64,000 nt of DNA from Prorocentrum cordatum (GCA_963575745.1 CAUYUJ010017627.1:300497-364496); one strand, 5' to 3'. Numbered from the stretch's first letter, positions 1-11,495 are shown. Numbers and translations: made by a program. Notes: a model not told the origin generated them from the sequence alone.

Positions 1-447
1 GGGAAATTGGAACTTCGTCCCTGAGACATTCGATTCCTGCGATTTTGCCCGGCTCGTCGTAGGGGCCTCGGCGTCCGCTGATGGCCGCGCCCATTTCCCG
101 AGCTCGGGGGGGCCTGGTAGGTTTGATTAGTTCGCGGTCTCGATGTTTTTGAGCTTGCGTTTGAAATATGTCGACGTCGTGGGGGGCACGTCCTTCGCCC
201 ACCCATCGACCAGTAGCGATGCGCTTCCACGCGTCGCTTGGCGATCTCAGGGCTCTCGCCTTCCGTCGCCCCCCCGACCTCCCCGCCCCCCCATCCGATG
301 GGCCCCCAGCCTCAGGCGGGGACCAGGGGAAGGGCCCTTGCCCTTGCCCAAGCGGCCTATGGAGCTGCGCAGAGCGGAGAAGATGATCGCGCCCGACGCG
401 TGCTCGCGCCAGGTTATTAGGAGTGGGCCAATTCTGCTGAGCGTGAT
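1..447. other. No supported gene
   Basis: GC-rich sequence with several short overlapping open frames on both strands, none with a recognisable motif. It may be the decayed 5' part (endonuclease region) of the LINE that follows, but I see no residues that prove this. Confidence 0.4.
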
Positions 448-3400
448 TTGTCCTCTTTCTTGGGGGCGCCGATTCCGCGTGGGATGCGCGGCAGAAGGCC
501 CCAGATGCATTGGAAATCCATTCTGAAACAGGTGGTCGAGCTGAGGGCCCCAACGTCAGGCCCGCTCTTTGGCTCTCGAGCCAGTTGCGAGCTTCGGGGT
601 GTTACGTATCTTTCGGAGCAAGGGCTTCTGGATGGAGGCCGTCTTGTTCTGGCGGCGCAGGCGCAGCCTCTTGTCTCTGTTCAGCTTGCTGCAGGCTCTG
701 ACTGGTCTTTGTTTTTGGTTTTTTGCGGCTGCGGCGGGCTTGGCGCGCCGGGCCCTCAGTTCTGCGCTGGATGCCGAGCGGGCCGCCGATCTGGACCGTC
801 TCGTCCAGGATGTCGCGTCAGCTTGCGCGCCTGCTAAGGCCCCCGCCGCTGCCGCGTCGAGGTCCGCGGCGAGAGCGGGCGCGCACTGGGCTTAGCAAGG
901 GGGGCAAGCATGCGCAGCGAGCCATCCGAGGCCCCGAACCCTGGGCGCCCTCCGCCACTCTCTCCTGCTGGGGCCATTGTGCGTGGCCCCTCCAGACTCC
1001 TCGAAGCCGAGGGGGGCGAGTTCTCGGCGATTTGGAAACGGAGGGATGGCCGAAGGGTTTGCTCCACCATCCCCCCCCCCCCCCCCTTCTCGAGCCTCGT
1101 GTCCTGCGAGAAGTTTCTAGGATGTGCCGCGCCAGCAGTGCGGCTAGCCTGGGCGGCTTTCATGGTCGACATTTGTGTCTTCTGCCTGATGAAGCTCTGA
1201 GGGCCATGGCCCTCTGGTTCGCTGTCGTGGAGGGCGCGGGTGCCCTCCCGCTCCAGCCCTCTTGGGTTCCGATGGCTCTCGTAGGGAAGCCCGCGGGGGG
1301 GGGGTCGCCCGTTTGGAATTTCCCCGGTCGGGCTTCGCGTTCGGGGTCGGCGCTGCCGTGCTGGAGTTCTACGCTGGGAGCTCCAAAATGCCAGGCCCCG
1401 CTGGGCTGCGGGGGGCCACCGAGGGGCTGGGGATGTCGCGCGGAGGCAAGCGCTTCGAGCTGAATCGGGCAATCGAAGGGAAGACGTCAGCAGTGCCTCG
1501 ATTTTCTGCGATCTAAGGAAGTACGGTGAGCACATTAGCACGTGTGGAACAAGTGCCAGCAGCATGGCTTCCCTCTGTGCCTGGCGCGTTTGGCAATCAT
1601 CGGCTACTCGGTTGCCGGATGCCTGACACTGGGGGCATCGTGGAAGGTCCCCACTTCGTTTCCAATCGCATTGTCGCGGGTTGTTCTCTCGCGACCAGCC
1701 CGCCAGGGCGTTCGCCATGGATGGTTCCGACCCCATGCCTACTTCTTTTAGGTGTGATTTCGACGTCTACATAGACGACCGCAGCCTCAGTTGCACGGGG
1801 CGGCCCAAGTGGTTGCTGAAGCCTCGATCTCAGGGGCTCAGGCTCTGGAGAATGCTGCGCAATGTTCCCAGCTGCCAGCTTGCCATGGACAAGATAGGCA
1901 TGGTCTCCATTTCGAAGGTGGTGGCTGACCACTTGGTCACGGAGCAGGGGCGCTTAGTGGGCGATCGAGCATGCGCTCGAGTCACTAACGGAGGCGTGGA
2001 CTTCACTGCTGGGCGCTCCCATTCAGCCCCAGGAGTCAAGCGACCGGCATTGCTCGAGCAATGGGCGGCGGCGGTCTGCAGGAAACCGAAGCGCCTGAAC
2101 AAGCTCAGCGGCGACATAGGGCGGCGAGCGTTCAAAGTTTTTGCTGCGGGGCCCTTGGCTGGGGCCGTCTACTGCACCGATGTTTTAGTTTTTTTTCCGG
2201 ACCGTGGGCTTCTGGGCCTTCGAAGGATGGCCATGCCTTCGATCAAGCATCGGGCCCAAGGGTGCGCGCGTTCGCGTTTGTGTCTCCTGGAAGCAGGCCC
2301 CCCTTGGAGGGCCAGTTGCGCCCTTTTCTTCCGACGGGCTAAGGGGATTTGGCGCCTTTCCGTTATCTTCCTGGGCGGGCTGAAATGCGTGAGGGGGTCC
2401 GCGTTTTCACTCGGATGGCCATTCCTGGTCCAAGGTTTCTGAACATGCTTCGGCGTTCAAAATGTCCCTGTACAGACTGGGCTGGAGCATGCCCAACTTC
2501 TGTGCTAGCTCGAATGATTTCGGGCGCGAGATTCCCCTCGCTCTTTCTGTCCCGAAGCTGTTCGAACACCGCTGCGAGGATTTTTTTTTGGGGGGGGGAG
2601 GGGGGGCTTGGGCGATATTCGGGGGGCTATTGCAAGGTGTACAAAAGGCTCTGCTGGGGCGTTCAGGAGAAGCTCCTGGCCTCGAAGAGCATCTGGGGAT
2701 AAGAGAAGGGGATGGTCCGCGCGCTGGCCACGAACGCCTGCTGTACAGCGGGCGACGCAGTTGACCTCGGCAACCCCCGTTTTTGTTTGTGCGGTTTGCG
2801 CGGCGTGGCCAAGGATCGCCTGTTCCATAGACTGCGCGAGTGCCCGCGTGCCCAGGGCGAGCGAGCCGAGATTCTTCCTGATTGGGTGCGGCGCGCGCGA
2901 AGGAGACTGGTCTGACCCCGAACGTCGGGCCTTCTTTGCTTTTGGGGCGTTCGAGCATCCAGGGGGCTACGCGCCGCCTCCACTCACGGTCGGGGAAGTG
3001 ATGATTTTCCTGGAATTTCGAAAGCCTGCCTGATCCAGCTGACCCCCCCCCCCTCGCACTGCACCTCCAGGAATTACGTTTTGGGGGCACCTGTTCATGA
3101 GCGGCTCGTGCTCGAGGCGCACCTTTCGAGAGCTGTCTAGGGCTGGGCGGGCCGTGGCCGTGGTTTCCCCCGAGGGCGACCGCCTCGGGGCCCTCAAAGG
3201 ACCTCTGCGGCCCCCCCCTGGCCTGAGCCGCCCGAGTTCGGGGCGTTCGCCTGGACTGGGGCCTGCGCTGAAGGGCCCTCGCACTGTTACTCAGACTGTG
3301 CTAATGTGGTGCTGCTTCAGAACTAGTGCTCTGCGGAGGCCCTAGGCCCGAGGCGACAATGTGCGGGCCTGGCGCTACGGGCTCGGAATTTGTTTGGTAA

Positions 3401-4030
3401 GCATTGCGGGATGTTTAACAAGGTTGCGGCGCACAAAGATGTCGATGATGAAGAAGTGAACACGGAGGAGAGTGTCCTTCGGAGAGGTAATTTCTGCGCC
3501 GGCATCGCAGCAAAAGGAGGCTGTGAACCTCCACCCATCGTTGGGCCCTTCCCAACAGAAGCATTTGAAGCGCACCTTGTAGATATACCCCGTTATGTCC
3601 CGCTTGCGAAAGCTCAGCTGTTGCCACTTTGGCCGACGGTTGAGTTTCGAGGGCTGGTCAGAGCGAGGTCCGCCTCTTCCAGCTCGTGACGTGATTTTTG
3701 TTGCGCACGAGTGAGAGCGTATGGGGTCCGTCTGGGGGTGCGGCGTGTGCCTGAAGGGCTCCAGGAACTCGTCCCCGCCGTCTGGGACCGAATGGTTGGG
3801 CCGGTGCAAGGCTGGGCCATCGTGTGCTGGCGTTTCCGTGTTCTGACAACTCTCACATGTTCTTTCGCATGTCCTGCAAGCTTTACAATTCAGGTGGACA
3901 GGTGATTGGCCTACGCCGTAAATGCGGCCCTCCAACGGAGATTTGCGTGAAGAGCATGCGTAGTTTGTGCCGGGGCCGACATCCTGATAAGAAGGGTGTC
4001 GTAGTTGATGAGTTCGTCCCTTTGCTGTGA
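448..4030 (+). pseudogene. Decayed non-LTR retrotransposon (RT, finger, RNase H)
   Basis: Relics of one forward-strand retroelement protein lie in changing frames. Near 569-895 there is a helical linker rich in Ala, Arg and Asp. The RT palm survives as FDVYIDDRSL at about 1758-1787, followed by NGGVDFTAGRS and a post-RT stretch (LYRLGWSMPNF near 2470) usual for dinoflagellate LINEs. A C-x2-C-x9-H type segment (FCLCGLRGVAKDRLFHRLREC, about 2785-2845) follows. From about 3100 to 3660 an RNase H-like domain can be read in pieces (RELSRAGRAVAVVSPEG, then VAAHKDVDDEE and LRRGNFCAGIAAK). The tail at 3858-4010 ends CRGRHPDKKG. Many frameshifts and stops show it is inactive. Assignment to a LINE is from motif order; the clade is inferred. 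Confidence 0.75.
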
Positions 4031-4111
4031 TAGTTCCGTTCGAGCCACCCGTGTCCCAAAATCGAGTATTGCTGTGGCTGGGTGGTTACGATGAATTATT
4101 TACTGTTGCTG

Positions 4112-4300
4112 TTTGAGGAGGAGGAGGAAGAAGAGGAGGAAACAGGAGCAGGAGTCAGAGCAGGAGGAGGAGGAGGAGGAGAAGCAGCAGCAGGAGCAGG
4201 AGGAGGAGGAGGAGGAGGAGGAGCAGGAGGAGGAGGAGGAGGAGGAGGAGAAGCAGCAGCAGGAGCAGGAGGAGGAGGAGGAGGAGGAGGAGGAGGGGGC
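4112..4300 (+). repeat. GGA/GCA polypurine tract
   Basis: About 190 bp of GAG, GGA and GCA triplets. The long Glu, Gly or Ser frames across it are artefacts of the repeat. It lies about 80 bp past the end of the decayed LINE. Confidence 0.9.
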
Positions 4301-5812
4301 GGCCGCCGACCGCAGGCCGCCCGACGACGAGGCCCGGGCCGAGGGCGACAACCGGCGCAGGGCGCTCGACGAGGCGGCAGTGGTACTGCCCTGCTCCGTC
4401 TGCCGCTTGCCTGTGTGGGTGGGCGCGGGCGGCTCCCCTGCCAGTTCGGCTTCTGGGGAATCATAGATTTCTGGGTTTTCCAACAGTTTCACGGGTGAGG
4501 GCGGATGGTTTCAGGTGAAGGGCAAATGAGTTTTGGGGCCTTCGCCTTTGCGCCTCACACGTTCGTCTTAAATGAGCAGTTGCAAGAACAACTGCGCGGA
4601 CATTTACTCAGAGTGTCATTGAGCAATTGCGCGGACAGTTACATTGATGGAAAACTGCTACTTTTCAAAAGGAGGTTGCCTTCCAGGAGGCTCTCGCCGG
4701 AGATGTCCTCTGATAGTATGTAATCACTTCGTTCACTCGGCCGGCCCATTTCGCATCACTGTTTGTTGGTGTCGCTGCAAGATGGTTCAAGAGAGCTGCA
4801 GCACAGCTTCGAGACGAGACCAGAGAGTTTAACAGGGTTGCGGAAGTTCTGCAGGATTGTCCCAGCAGGACAATTTCACACCCACTTGGGGGTGTCTTGG
4901 GCTGTCTTGGGGCGATCTTGGTGCCCTCGGTCGGCAGGCCGAAAAGGCGGTACCGCCAAAATCGTCGGACAACCCTCGCCACATCAATGTTTTTAGCTCC
5001 AGGGCGTCTCGACATTCTTTTGGAAGCCTCCTGGGCCGTATTGGGCAACTTGGGCCATCGTGAGGGGTTCCTGGGGACCTGCTGGCGGCCGTGGGGGCGA
5101 ACCTTCGGGGAAGGCTCGATTTGTGGGGTCGAGTTCCCCCTCCTGAGGCGCTCGCGGGAGCTTCGGGAACCCTCAACAACCGCCGGCAGGGGCCGTGCAC
5201 ATGAGGCCACCCCGGGAGTGCCTCGGGATTTGCACGGCGCTGGTGGCTTCGGCGTTTCGAAGAGAAGGTATCTACATGTGTACGCCACGCTGGTCCTGGG
5301 CAGGCTGTGCTGCCCGGCGGAAGGGGACGAGGAGGGGAAAAGCAGGCAGACGACGACGAACGCTCAGGCGGGAGGCCAGGGCCGGCCGGGCGGGCGGGCA
5401 GGAAAAAGAGGGGCCAGGCGGGGACAGCAGGCAGGGAACAGGAGGAAAAACAAGGGAGGGAAGCAACGAACAGAAAGGGCGGGAGGAGGAGGAACAGAAG
5501 GAGGGGAGGGGGGGCAGCAACCGCAAGCAGACAGGTCGGGCCAGGGGCCGGGAGAGAAAAACCACCCGCGACGACGCTACTGACCCCACGGCGGCGACTT
5601 GGGCGGGGTGGCCGACCGAGTCCAGCACGCTGCGGCTTGGTGGGGATATGCCTTCTGCGGGATCCATCCACCGCCCCGCCGAGGAAAGGCCGGACGGCGC
5701 GCGTGAGGGGTCGCCGGCGCGACGCTGGCGAAAGGGCGCGGGGGGCGCCCGTGCTGCCCAGCAAGGGCGGGGGGTGAACGGGGGGCGTAAGCAGCGCCGG
5801 GGGCACCTCATC
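4301..5812. other. GC-rich stretch without a supported gene
   Basis: Open frames here overlap each other on both strands and are dominated by Arg, Pro, Gly and Ala. At 4925-5020 there is a short module (cggcaggccgaaaaggc, then aaaatcgtcgga and acatcaatg) that resembles sequence at 6165-6270, 35228-35300 and 58000-58075. Nothing else is recognisable. Confidence 0.5.
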
Positions 5813-6085
5813 TCACACGGTATCCGCCGTGGAGGCAGCCGCGGCCGCGGCCAGGCGGGCCGTTGCCACTCCCGCCCCTCCAGACTGACTCTGGAGGCGC
5901 CGCAACACCGCCCGCGCGCTTTTCCTGAGCAGGGAGACGGAAAGTCGCCGGTCGTGCTGGTCCGCAACCAGCGCGGCGTTTTCCCCTGTGGCGTCAGCCA
6001 CCCGCTTGGCCAGGGCCCCGAAGGCTTCGCGCGCTTCGCAGCCCCACCCGCCGCCGCGGGCTTCCACCACCATGGGCCGTTTCAC
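5813..6085 (-). pseudogene. C-terminal scrap of an R2-like non-LTR element
   Basis: The reverse-strand frame reads PMVVEARGGGWG, then EAREAFGALAKRVADA, then RLSVSLLRKSARAVLRRLQ. The same order of motifs is found in the C-terminus of the element at 31.1-32.4 kb (PMVMEAHGGGWG, DARRAFAAPAKRAADA, RLSISLHRENVRAILQRLQ), so the two are homologous. Only about 85 residues remain, with no RT nearby, so this is a fragment. Confidence 0.75.
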
Positions 6086-6374
6086 GGTTATTTTGGGCTG
6101 TCGAGGGCTCGTCTTGGGGGTCTCTACGGCTGCCTTGATGAGATTTTGGTGGTTTGTTGGGCCGTCCAGGCGGTCAGCAACCCGAAAAGGCAGTGCCGTT
6201 AAAGTTATGCGAGACCCTAGCTACATCGATGATCTGAGTGTTTCCCAGGCGTCTCATAGTTTGTTTTGCAAACCTTGGCATCCGATGTCCTGTTTTAGGG
6301 TGGTTCGGGTGGTTTGGGGACATTGCCAGAAGCAAATATGAACAACAAAACACGGATTCCCAAACATCGCCCGG

Positions 6375-6402
6375 AAAAAAAAAAAAAAAAAAAAAAAAAA
6401 AA
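6375..6402 (+). repeat. A28 homopolymer
   Basis: A run of 28 A's. It could be a retroposition tail of a forward-strand insert ending just upstream, but no source transcript is recognisable. It sits between two copies of a dispersed module and a purine-pyrimidine alternating block. Confidence 0.85.
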
Positions 6403-6516
6403 CGCCTCAAAACACGAAGTCGCAATTATGTGTCTTTTGGGGCCCCTTCCGGGGGTGGCCCCAGGGGTCGCCAGGGCTATCACTGATATGTGTCCGACCA
6501 TTTCTTCTTGATCTAA

Positions 6517-6815
6517 ATGCGCGTGCACGTGTGTGGCATGTGCCCGGCATGTGACTGGCACGTGCAGGCTTTCTGGTTTTTCATGTCCTATTGCGCATGC
6601 GTGCCCAGGGATGTGCCGGGTCATGTGCGCTGTGTTTGGTTCATCATTTGTCTGCGCGTGCCCGCGCATGCCCGAGCGTGTGTGCAGAAAGGTGCGTTGC
6701 AGATTTGCCAGCGGCACGTGCGCGCACATGCATGTGCAATCCTCTTGCGGATGGCCGCGCGGGCCCACGCATGCACCCATATTTGTTGCCGACGCATGTG
6801 CCCGCGCATGCCCTG
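6517..6815. repeat. Alternating purine-pyrimidine block (CATGTG/GCATGC rich)
   Basis: About 300 bp dense in gcatgc, cacgtg, catgtg and cgcgcatg words, separated by short unrelated pieces. The words are mostly strictly alternating purine and pyrimidine and many are palindromic. No fixed period is visible. Cys/His/Met-rich frames crossing it are by-products. Confidence 0.7.
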
Positions 6816-7264
6816 TCGTCGTCCAGAGGCCGCGAAGAGTTTGTTGGCGTGCCCTGTTGAGATTTCTTTTCCGCGAACTTGCTCGGCTCGGATGGAGGAT
6901 TTGGGGGTGATGGGGGGGAATAGAACCTGACCGTGGGGGAAGGAAGTAGAGGGATGGGGGAAGACCTGGAACAAGACCGGGAGGAGCAGGCGTTCGCAAC
7001 TCGCATGTCGGACGGCATGCTGGCGAAGAGCATCCAGGGAACGGGAGAGGAGAATGATATCGAAGAAAATGAGGCCTGGCTTGCGCGGGACATTTTCAGA
7101 ACGCAAGGTTCCGATGTGTTTTGCTTAAGAGCGATGTGCCCCCCATTCGCGGGACATCCCTACAAGTGCGGGTTCAACGATGCGATTTTCGAAGTGTTCC
7201 CGCCCGTTTTGCGTGGGGTATTCTCTAAAGGGGTTCCGTCGCTGTCCGACCTTGCTTAGAGAGG
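6816..7264. other. No supported gene
   Basis: A 108-codon forward frame at 6933-7259 opens with an acidic, Glu-rich stretch and has no motif I know. Codon use does not differ clearly from the flanks. I make no gene call. Confidence 0.3.
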
Positions 7265-7515
7265 TGCAGCGCCCGCCCAGCTAGATACGCTAATCGTACA
7301 AGTAGTTGTCCGTTTAGCGCAGCTCCGCTCCGCCCAGCTAGCTGCGCCAATCGAATTGTGTGTGGTCCGCCTTGCGCGGCGTAGCCCCCGCCCAGATTGC
7401 TGCGCAAACCGGTCCAGTGCAGTTCGTTTAACGCAGTTTGGCCCCGCCCAGCTAGTTACCAATTCGGGCCGTTTGTGGTCTTCTTGGTGCGGCACAGCCC
7501 TCGCCCGATCGGCGC
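7265..7515. repeat. 57-bp minisatellite, about 4.5 copies
   Basis: The word ccgcccag(c/a)t(a/t)g recurs near 7273, 7330, 7388 and 7444, with a decayed fifth start near 7500. Each copy also carries a tgcgc(c/a)aa box and a gtttagcgcag box. Spacing is 56-58 bp. Confidence 0.75.
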
Positions 7516-8817
7516 CTACAAAAACAGAAACGAGAGAAAGAGAGGGAGAAATGAGACGGAGAGGGCGTGTGTCTGTGATGTGGGGCGCTGAAGTGCAGAG
7601 GAGCGGGAACAGCAGCGGAAGATAACACTAAACGGGATCTCGGGGAGCGAGCCTAGCTAATGTGAGTGTGGGGGGGTCGTCGGCAAGAAATTACTTCGGT
7701 CGTTAAAAGAGCTAGTCGGGACAAGCTGAAGCCAGCGTGCGGGCAGAAACAAATCGATCGAATCGCAACAAGCACTTATTTAGAATTCAGTTGCGTTTTC
7801 CTCGACACCCTACCGTGTAGGCCTCGAGGGGAATGGCCCCTCCAGTGTTCTGTCTCGTCCGTGCTCGTCCCTCGAACCTAAACGGCCCTCTCCCTCTGCT
7901 TTCCACCCCCAGGAAGGGAAGAGCGAAGGGGAGGGAACGGATGGAAGAGCGGGAGAGGCAGGGGAGGGAAGGCGGATGGGGGGTCGGGAGAGAGGAGGGG
8001 GAAGGTGTAGTGATGCTGAGAGGGGAGTGCGGGGGAGGGGTCTTCCCTGCTCTCCTCCCTTTTTCCCCGTGCCCGTCCTCCAAGTGGCCGGGTCCTGGAA
8101 GAGTCATGTTTGCTCTCGCTGCCGAGTGGCCTCTCCATGCGGATGGCGGAAAAGGAGGAAGCAGGGTGGTTGGAGAAGGGAGCGGGGGGGATCTTCCTTC
8201 ATCCGACACCCCATCCATTCTTCTTCATTCCTCCTCCGTCCTCTCTCCTCCCTCTCCTTCCTCATCTCCTTTCCCCTCCCCGTCGACTCCGTTTGGGCGG
8301 GGTGTACGAGCCGTCGGAAATCGTCGAACAGGAATCCACGCTCCCGAGACAGGGACAGCCAAGCCTTGGTGCCCGCAGGGTGACGAGCGCAGAGTGCTCT
8401 TCCGAGCCGCTGACGGGCGTTCATGGGTCATCGACACTGAAGCGCACGACGGCAACGAGGAGATGGCATTGCTCACGGCGTCAGACGGGGGGTAGAGGGA
8501 GGGAAGGAACCTGGGGCGGAGAGGGGGGATGCGGGGCTATGTTTTCTTGATAACAGCATGGTGTTCCAACAAGTGTTATCTGACTCATTATTCACATCCA
8601 CATGTTTCTGTACCTCGTATCCATCGGCCTGCGGCAATGCCCGCAACCGTGCATGCGCAACTGCGCAGCAGGACTCAGACTGAGTGTAGGGTCAGCGTAA
8701 CTCCGACGCATGGTCTGAACTGTGTTTCTTTGTGAACTGGACCTCGTCTTCGTCCGTGAGGTAGGGGGGGCGAATTCACACCTCGCTGCAAATCAGCGAG
8801 TGGACGGAGGCGGGTCG
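7516..8817. other. No supported gene
   Basis: Purine-rich then pyrimidine-rich sequence with many short overlapping frames (for example 7833-8495 forward, 7787-8218 reverse) that are Ser/Pro or Gly/Arg biased and lack motifs. I see no RNA gene. Confidence 0.4.
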
Positions 8818-9835
8818 TTATCTCGTCCTCATCTTCGTCCGCGTGGTAGGAAGGAGGGCCAAGCAAGGCAAGGCCTGTAAGGCTCGGTCGAATCGTATCG
8901 GTCCGCAAGCGGACGTGGGCAGAGAATTATCAAATCGTGTGGGCAAACTAGCATTCAGAGTTGACCTCAGAAGTCTTGCGCGTAACCCTCGGCCTGCGCA
9001 CGCCATTTCCTCGGGTCCCGAGCAGCGACTTACATGGCTCACCAAATTTTGCAAGCGAGTACCTTTTAAGTGTTTTTCCCAGCGACATGCTGGACGACCT
9101 CGTCCACGGCCTGCCTCGGGATAGGCGGCGGGCGGGTTACAACTTGATACTCGGTACGCCAAGCTGTTGGGTTTCTGTCCGAGCTGGCCGGCGAAACTGC
9201 ACTGCAGGTGGGCCAACTGCTCCCGCCAACTCTGAACCGGGTAAGATGACAGCTCTGTCGACCTGGTCGCTAATTTGACTGTCGTCAAGCCGCACCCAGC
9301 CCTCAATCAAGCGCAGCATGCGTTGTTGCAGAACGTCCAGCTGCTCCTTCTGGCGCGTCGTCAGGGCAAGCGTTGGCAGACTGGAGGGCACCGTAGGCGT
9401 TGTGACTGAATCGAAGAGCTTGAGGCGGCGACGGATGGAAATCTGCCTGTCGCTAAGAATTCTCCGCCGCTCACGGGACTTGCTCCAAGCGGCCTGGAAC
9501 CGGTGCGACAACTCAACGTCAGCGCGTTGACGCAAGGACCCTGGCACGTTCCTTCCCAAATATAGATGAGTATCGCTGCTTTGAGAGTGCGAGCTCAAGG
9601 CCAGCGCTGAACTGCATGGGGTTGATGCCGAAGCTCCGCGAGCCTTGCACGCGCCCCGTCTGATGATTGTACAACATCGCCAGTAGAGCTATGCACGATT
9701 GGCCCACACCTGGCACCCGCAAGGCCTCGAAGTGAGCAGGATATTCCATTATGTCGAAGGTTTTCTTCAGATCAAGGCTTGCAACCCAAAACGGGATAAC
9801 TATTGGAAAGGCCAGACGGCCGGTGCCGCCGACCC
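8818..9835 (-). pseudogene. C-terminal half of a split LINE reverse transcriptase
   Basis: Reading right to left, the RT resumes at WVASLDLKKTFDIMEYP (about 9788-9738), the strand carrying the first catalytic Asp, then LLAMLYNHQTGRVQGS. The YADD-box segment is deleted: the text jumps from FSAGLELAL to a later part, THLYLGRNVPGS, RRRLKLFDSVTTPTVP and QKEQLDVLQQRMLRLIEGWVR (9598-9270). A tail with RGRGRPACRWEKHL (about 9127-9080) follows in another frame. This layout matches dinoflagellate LINE RT and post-RT regions. The missing N-terminal half is very likely the reverse-strand fragment at 23.1-24.0 kb. Confidence 0.85.
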
Positions 9836-9854
9836 TGATCGAAGTGGCTCGGAT

Positions 9855-10190
9855 GGGGGAGGAGGAGGAGGACGAAGAGGAGGAGGAGGGGGACGAGGAG
9901 GAGGAGAGGAGAGAAAGGAGGAGGAGCAGCAGGAGGAGGAGGAGGAGGAGCAGCAGGAGGAAGAGGAGGAGGAGGAGGAGGCGGAGGAGGTGGAGGAGGA
10001 TGAGGAGAAGGAGGAGGAGGATGAGCAGGAAGGAGAGGAGAAGGACGGAAGAGGTGAAGGAATAACAGGAGGATTTGGAGGTGAAGGAGGAATAGGAGGA
10101 GGAGGAAGAGAAGGAGGAGGAGGAGGAGGAGGACCAAGGTGAAGAGAAAGGAGGAGGAGGAGGTGGAGGAGGTGACAAGGAGCAAGATTA
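9855..10190 (+). repeat. GGA polypurine tract
   Basis: About 330 bp of gga/gag triplets with few interruptions, at the inner edge of the 13.3-kb insert that splits the LINE. Glu/Gly/Arg and Ser/Pro frames over it are artefacts. Confidence 0.95.
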
Positions 10191-10198
10191 GGAGAAGA

Positions 10199-10225
10199 GG
10201 ATGATGATGATGATGATGATGATGC

Positions 10226-10305
<80 letters not shown>

Positions 10306-10318
10306 TTGATGCGGCTGC
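10199..10318 (+). repeat. (GAT)n microsatellite
   Basis: About 40 near-perfect GAT/ATG triplets, directly after the GGA tract. A second GGA stretch follows from about 10358 to 10445. Confidence 0.97.
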
Positions 10319-10357
10319 TGCTGCTGACTGTGATAATGATGATGACGATGATGATCA

Positions 10358-10445
10358 GGAGGAAGAGAAGGAGGAGGGGGAGGAGGAGCAGGAGGAGGAG
10401 GAGGAAGAGGAGGAGGAAGAGGAGGAGGAAAAGGGGGATGAGGAT
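10358..10445 (+). repeat. Second GGA tract
   Basis: Purine triplets continuing the low-complexity block between the split LINE and the left LTR-like repeat. Confidence 0.9.
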
Positions 10446-10526
10446 GAGGACGAAAACCTCCTCGCGACGCCTTCTGGGCTTTCTCGAAAGCTGCCAGGGG
10501 AGTCGGATCTGGGGGGGGGGGGCAGG

Positions 10527-10857
10527 TGTTGAAAGAACGCGTTATCCTGTCAGCCCCGAAGCCCCGCTCTCCCATGATGCCTCTCACCGTTCACATTCCC
10601 CCCTCTCGTTTCATGAGATTCGTGTTGGACTGATGTGTATATTTAACTGTGCTATCTGTTTGCTATTTTTAATTCCTCGTCTCGTTATCATCGCTCGCTT
10701 GCCGCACGCGTTGGTTCGAGTCGACGTGGGAGATTATGGCTTCTGGCGCGGGAGCCCAGGAAAGAATGGTGCTGCATTCCTAGGGCTGACGCCCTCGCCG
10801 CCATAACCCGCTGCGGAGCCAGGGGGGGAGCGGTGCTCTCCCCCCCTCGGCTCCGCA
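10527..10857 (+). repeat. Left LTR-like direct repeat
   Basis: The sequence starting TGTTGAAAGA and ending CCGCA matches 22471-22791 over nearly its whole length, roughly four-fifths identical by eye. Similarity begins abruptly at TG in both copies and both end in CA. A 10-bp perfect inverted repeat (10811-10820 with 10849-10858) closes the copy. It stands about 3.5 kb before gag. I interpret it as a 5' LTR. The alternative is an abundant dispersed repeat that happens to flank the copia genes on both sides. Confidence 0.6.
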
Positions 10858-10858
10858 G

Positions 10859-10870
10859 TGGTAGCGGAGC
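10859..10870 (+). other. Candidate primer-binding site
   Basis: One base after the terminal CA of the left repeat the sequence reads TGGTAGCGGAGC. It starts with the TGG complementary to a tRNA 3' CCA and matches 10 of 12 bases of the initiator-methionine-type site TGGTATCAGAGC used by many copia elements. The match overlaps the end of a GC-rich hairpin, which weakens it. Confidence 0.45.
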
Positions 10871-11222
10871 ACGCTGGAGCGCGCGTTGGCCGCTGGGCAT
10901 TCACGGCAGAGATCTACACGAGTAAGGTTGTTGTGGGCGACTGGTTCTACGAGCAGGACGAGTACTACGAAAAACTGGGATGGAGCGCAGCAACCCTTCG
11001 TCTCTCGGGCAGCGCAAACTGGCTAACCGCATGCCGATGATAATAAAGGGACCCCCCCCCCTTCAGTGTTTAGAGTTGATTATCGTCGCCCTATACAAAA
11101 TTCAAATTGGGCGGCGAGCGCTGAGGCCGAACTTCATTATCACCTCGAAACGCTATGTTGAGATAGCAACATCAAACGATGTTGATATAGCAACATCAAG
11201 CGAAGCGATCACACTTTTTCAG
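10871..11222. other. Start of the element leader, no gene
   Basis: A 60-codon frame at 10861-11040 has no known motif. At 11064-11075 a GTTGATTATC box appears that recurs at 11600, 13524 and 13763. At 11150-11205 a short duplication (ttga(g/t)atagcaacatcaa) precedes the 32-bp array. Confidence 0.4.
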
Positions 11223-11495
11223 GATGTGTCAAGCGAAACCAATAATTTTGGGAGGCAGACTCAAACGAAACGAGCAATGTTTCAATGATGTCTCAAGCGA
11301 AACCAGCAATTCTGTGAGGATGTCTCAAGCGATTCGAGAAGCTTGTCGAGGATGTCTCAAGCGAAACAAGCATAAACTCGAGGATGTCTCAAGCGAAACA
11401 AGCCTATATTGAACGATGTCTCAAGCGAAACGATACGTTTCTGAAGGATGTCTCAAGCGAAAACAGCAATTCTGTGAGGATGTGTCAATAGTTTT
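11223..11495 (+). repeat. 32-bp phased array, 9 units
   Basis: The box GATGTCTCAAGCGAAAC starts at 11223, 11255, 11287, 11319, 11351, 11383, 11415, 11447 and 11479, exactly every 32 bp without one indel. The 17-bp box is well conserved while the following 15 bp vary (AT-rich, often nagcaat), although two of them, at 11304 and 11464, are the same. A second array of the same unit lies at 13803-14190. Confidence 0.9.

Noticed and set aside
10700-10725. tRNA gene suggested by ttggttcgagtcga, a B-box-like word
   Set aside because: No A box or cloverleaf can be drawn, and the word is part of a long direct repeat also present at 22640.
11223-11495. CRISPR-like array (17-bp repeats, 15-bp spacers, exact 32-bp period)
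   Set aside because: Spacers are too short, share a consensus (nagcaat), and one is duplicated; there are no cas genes, and the context is a eukaryotic retroelement leader.
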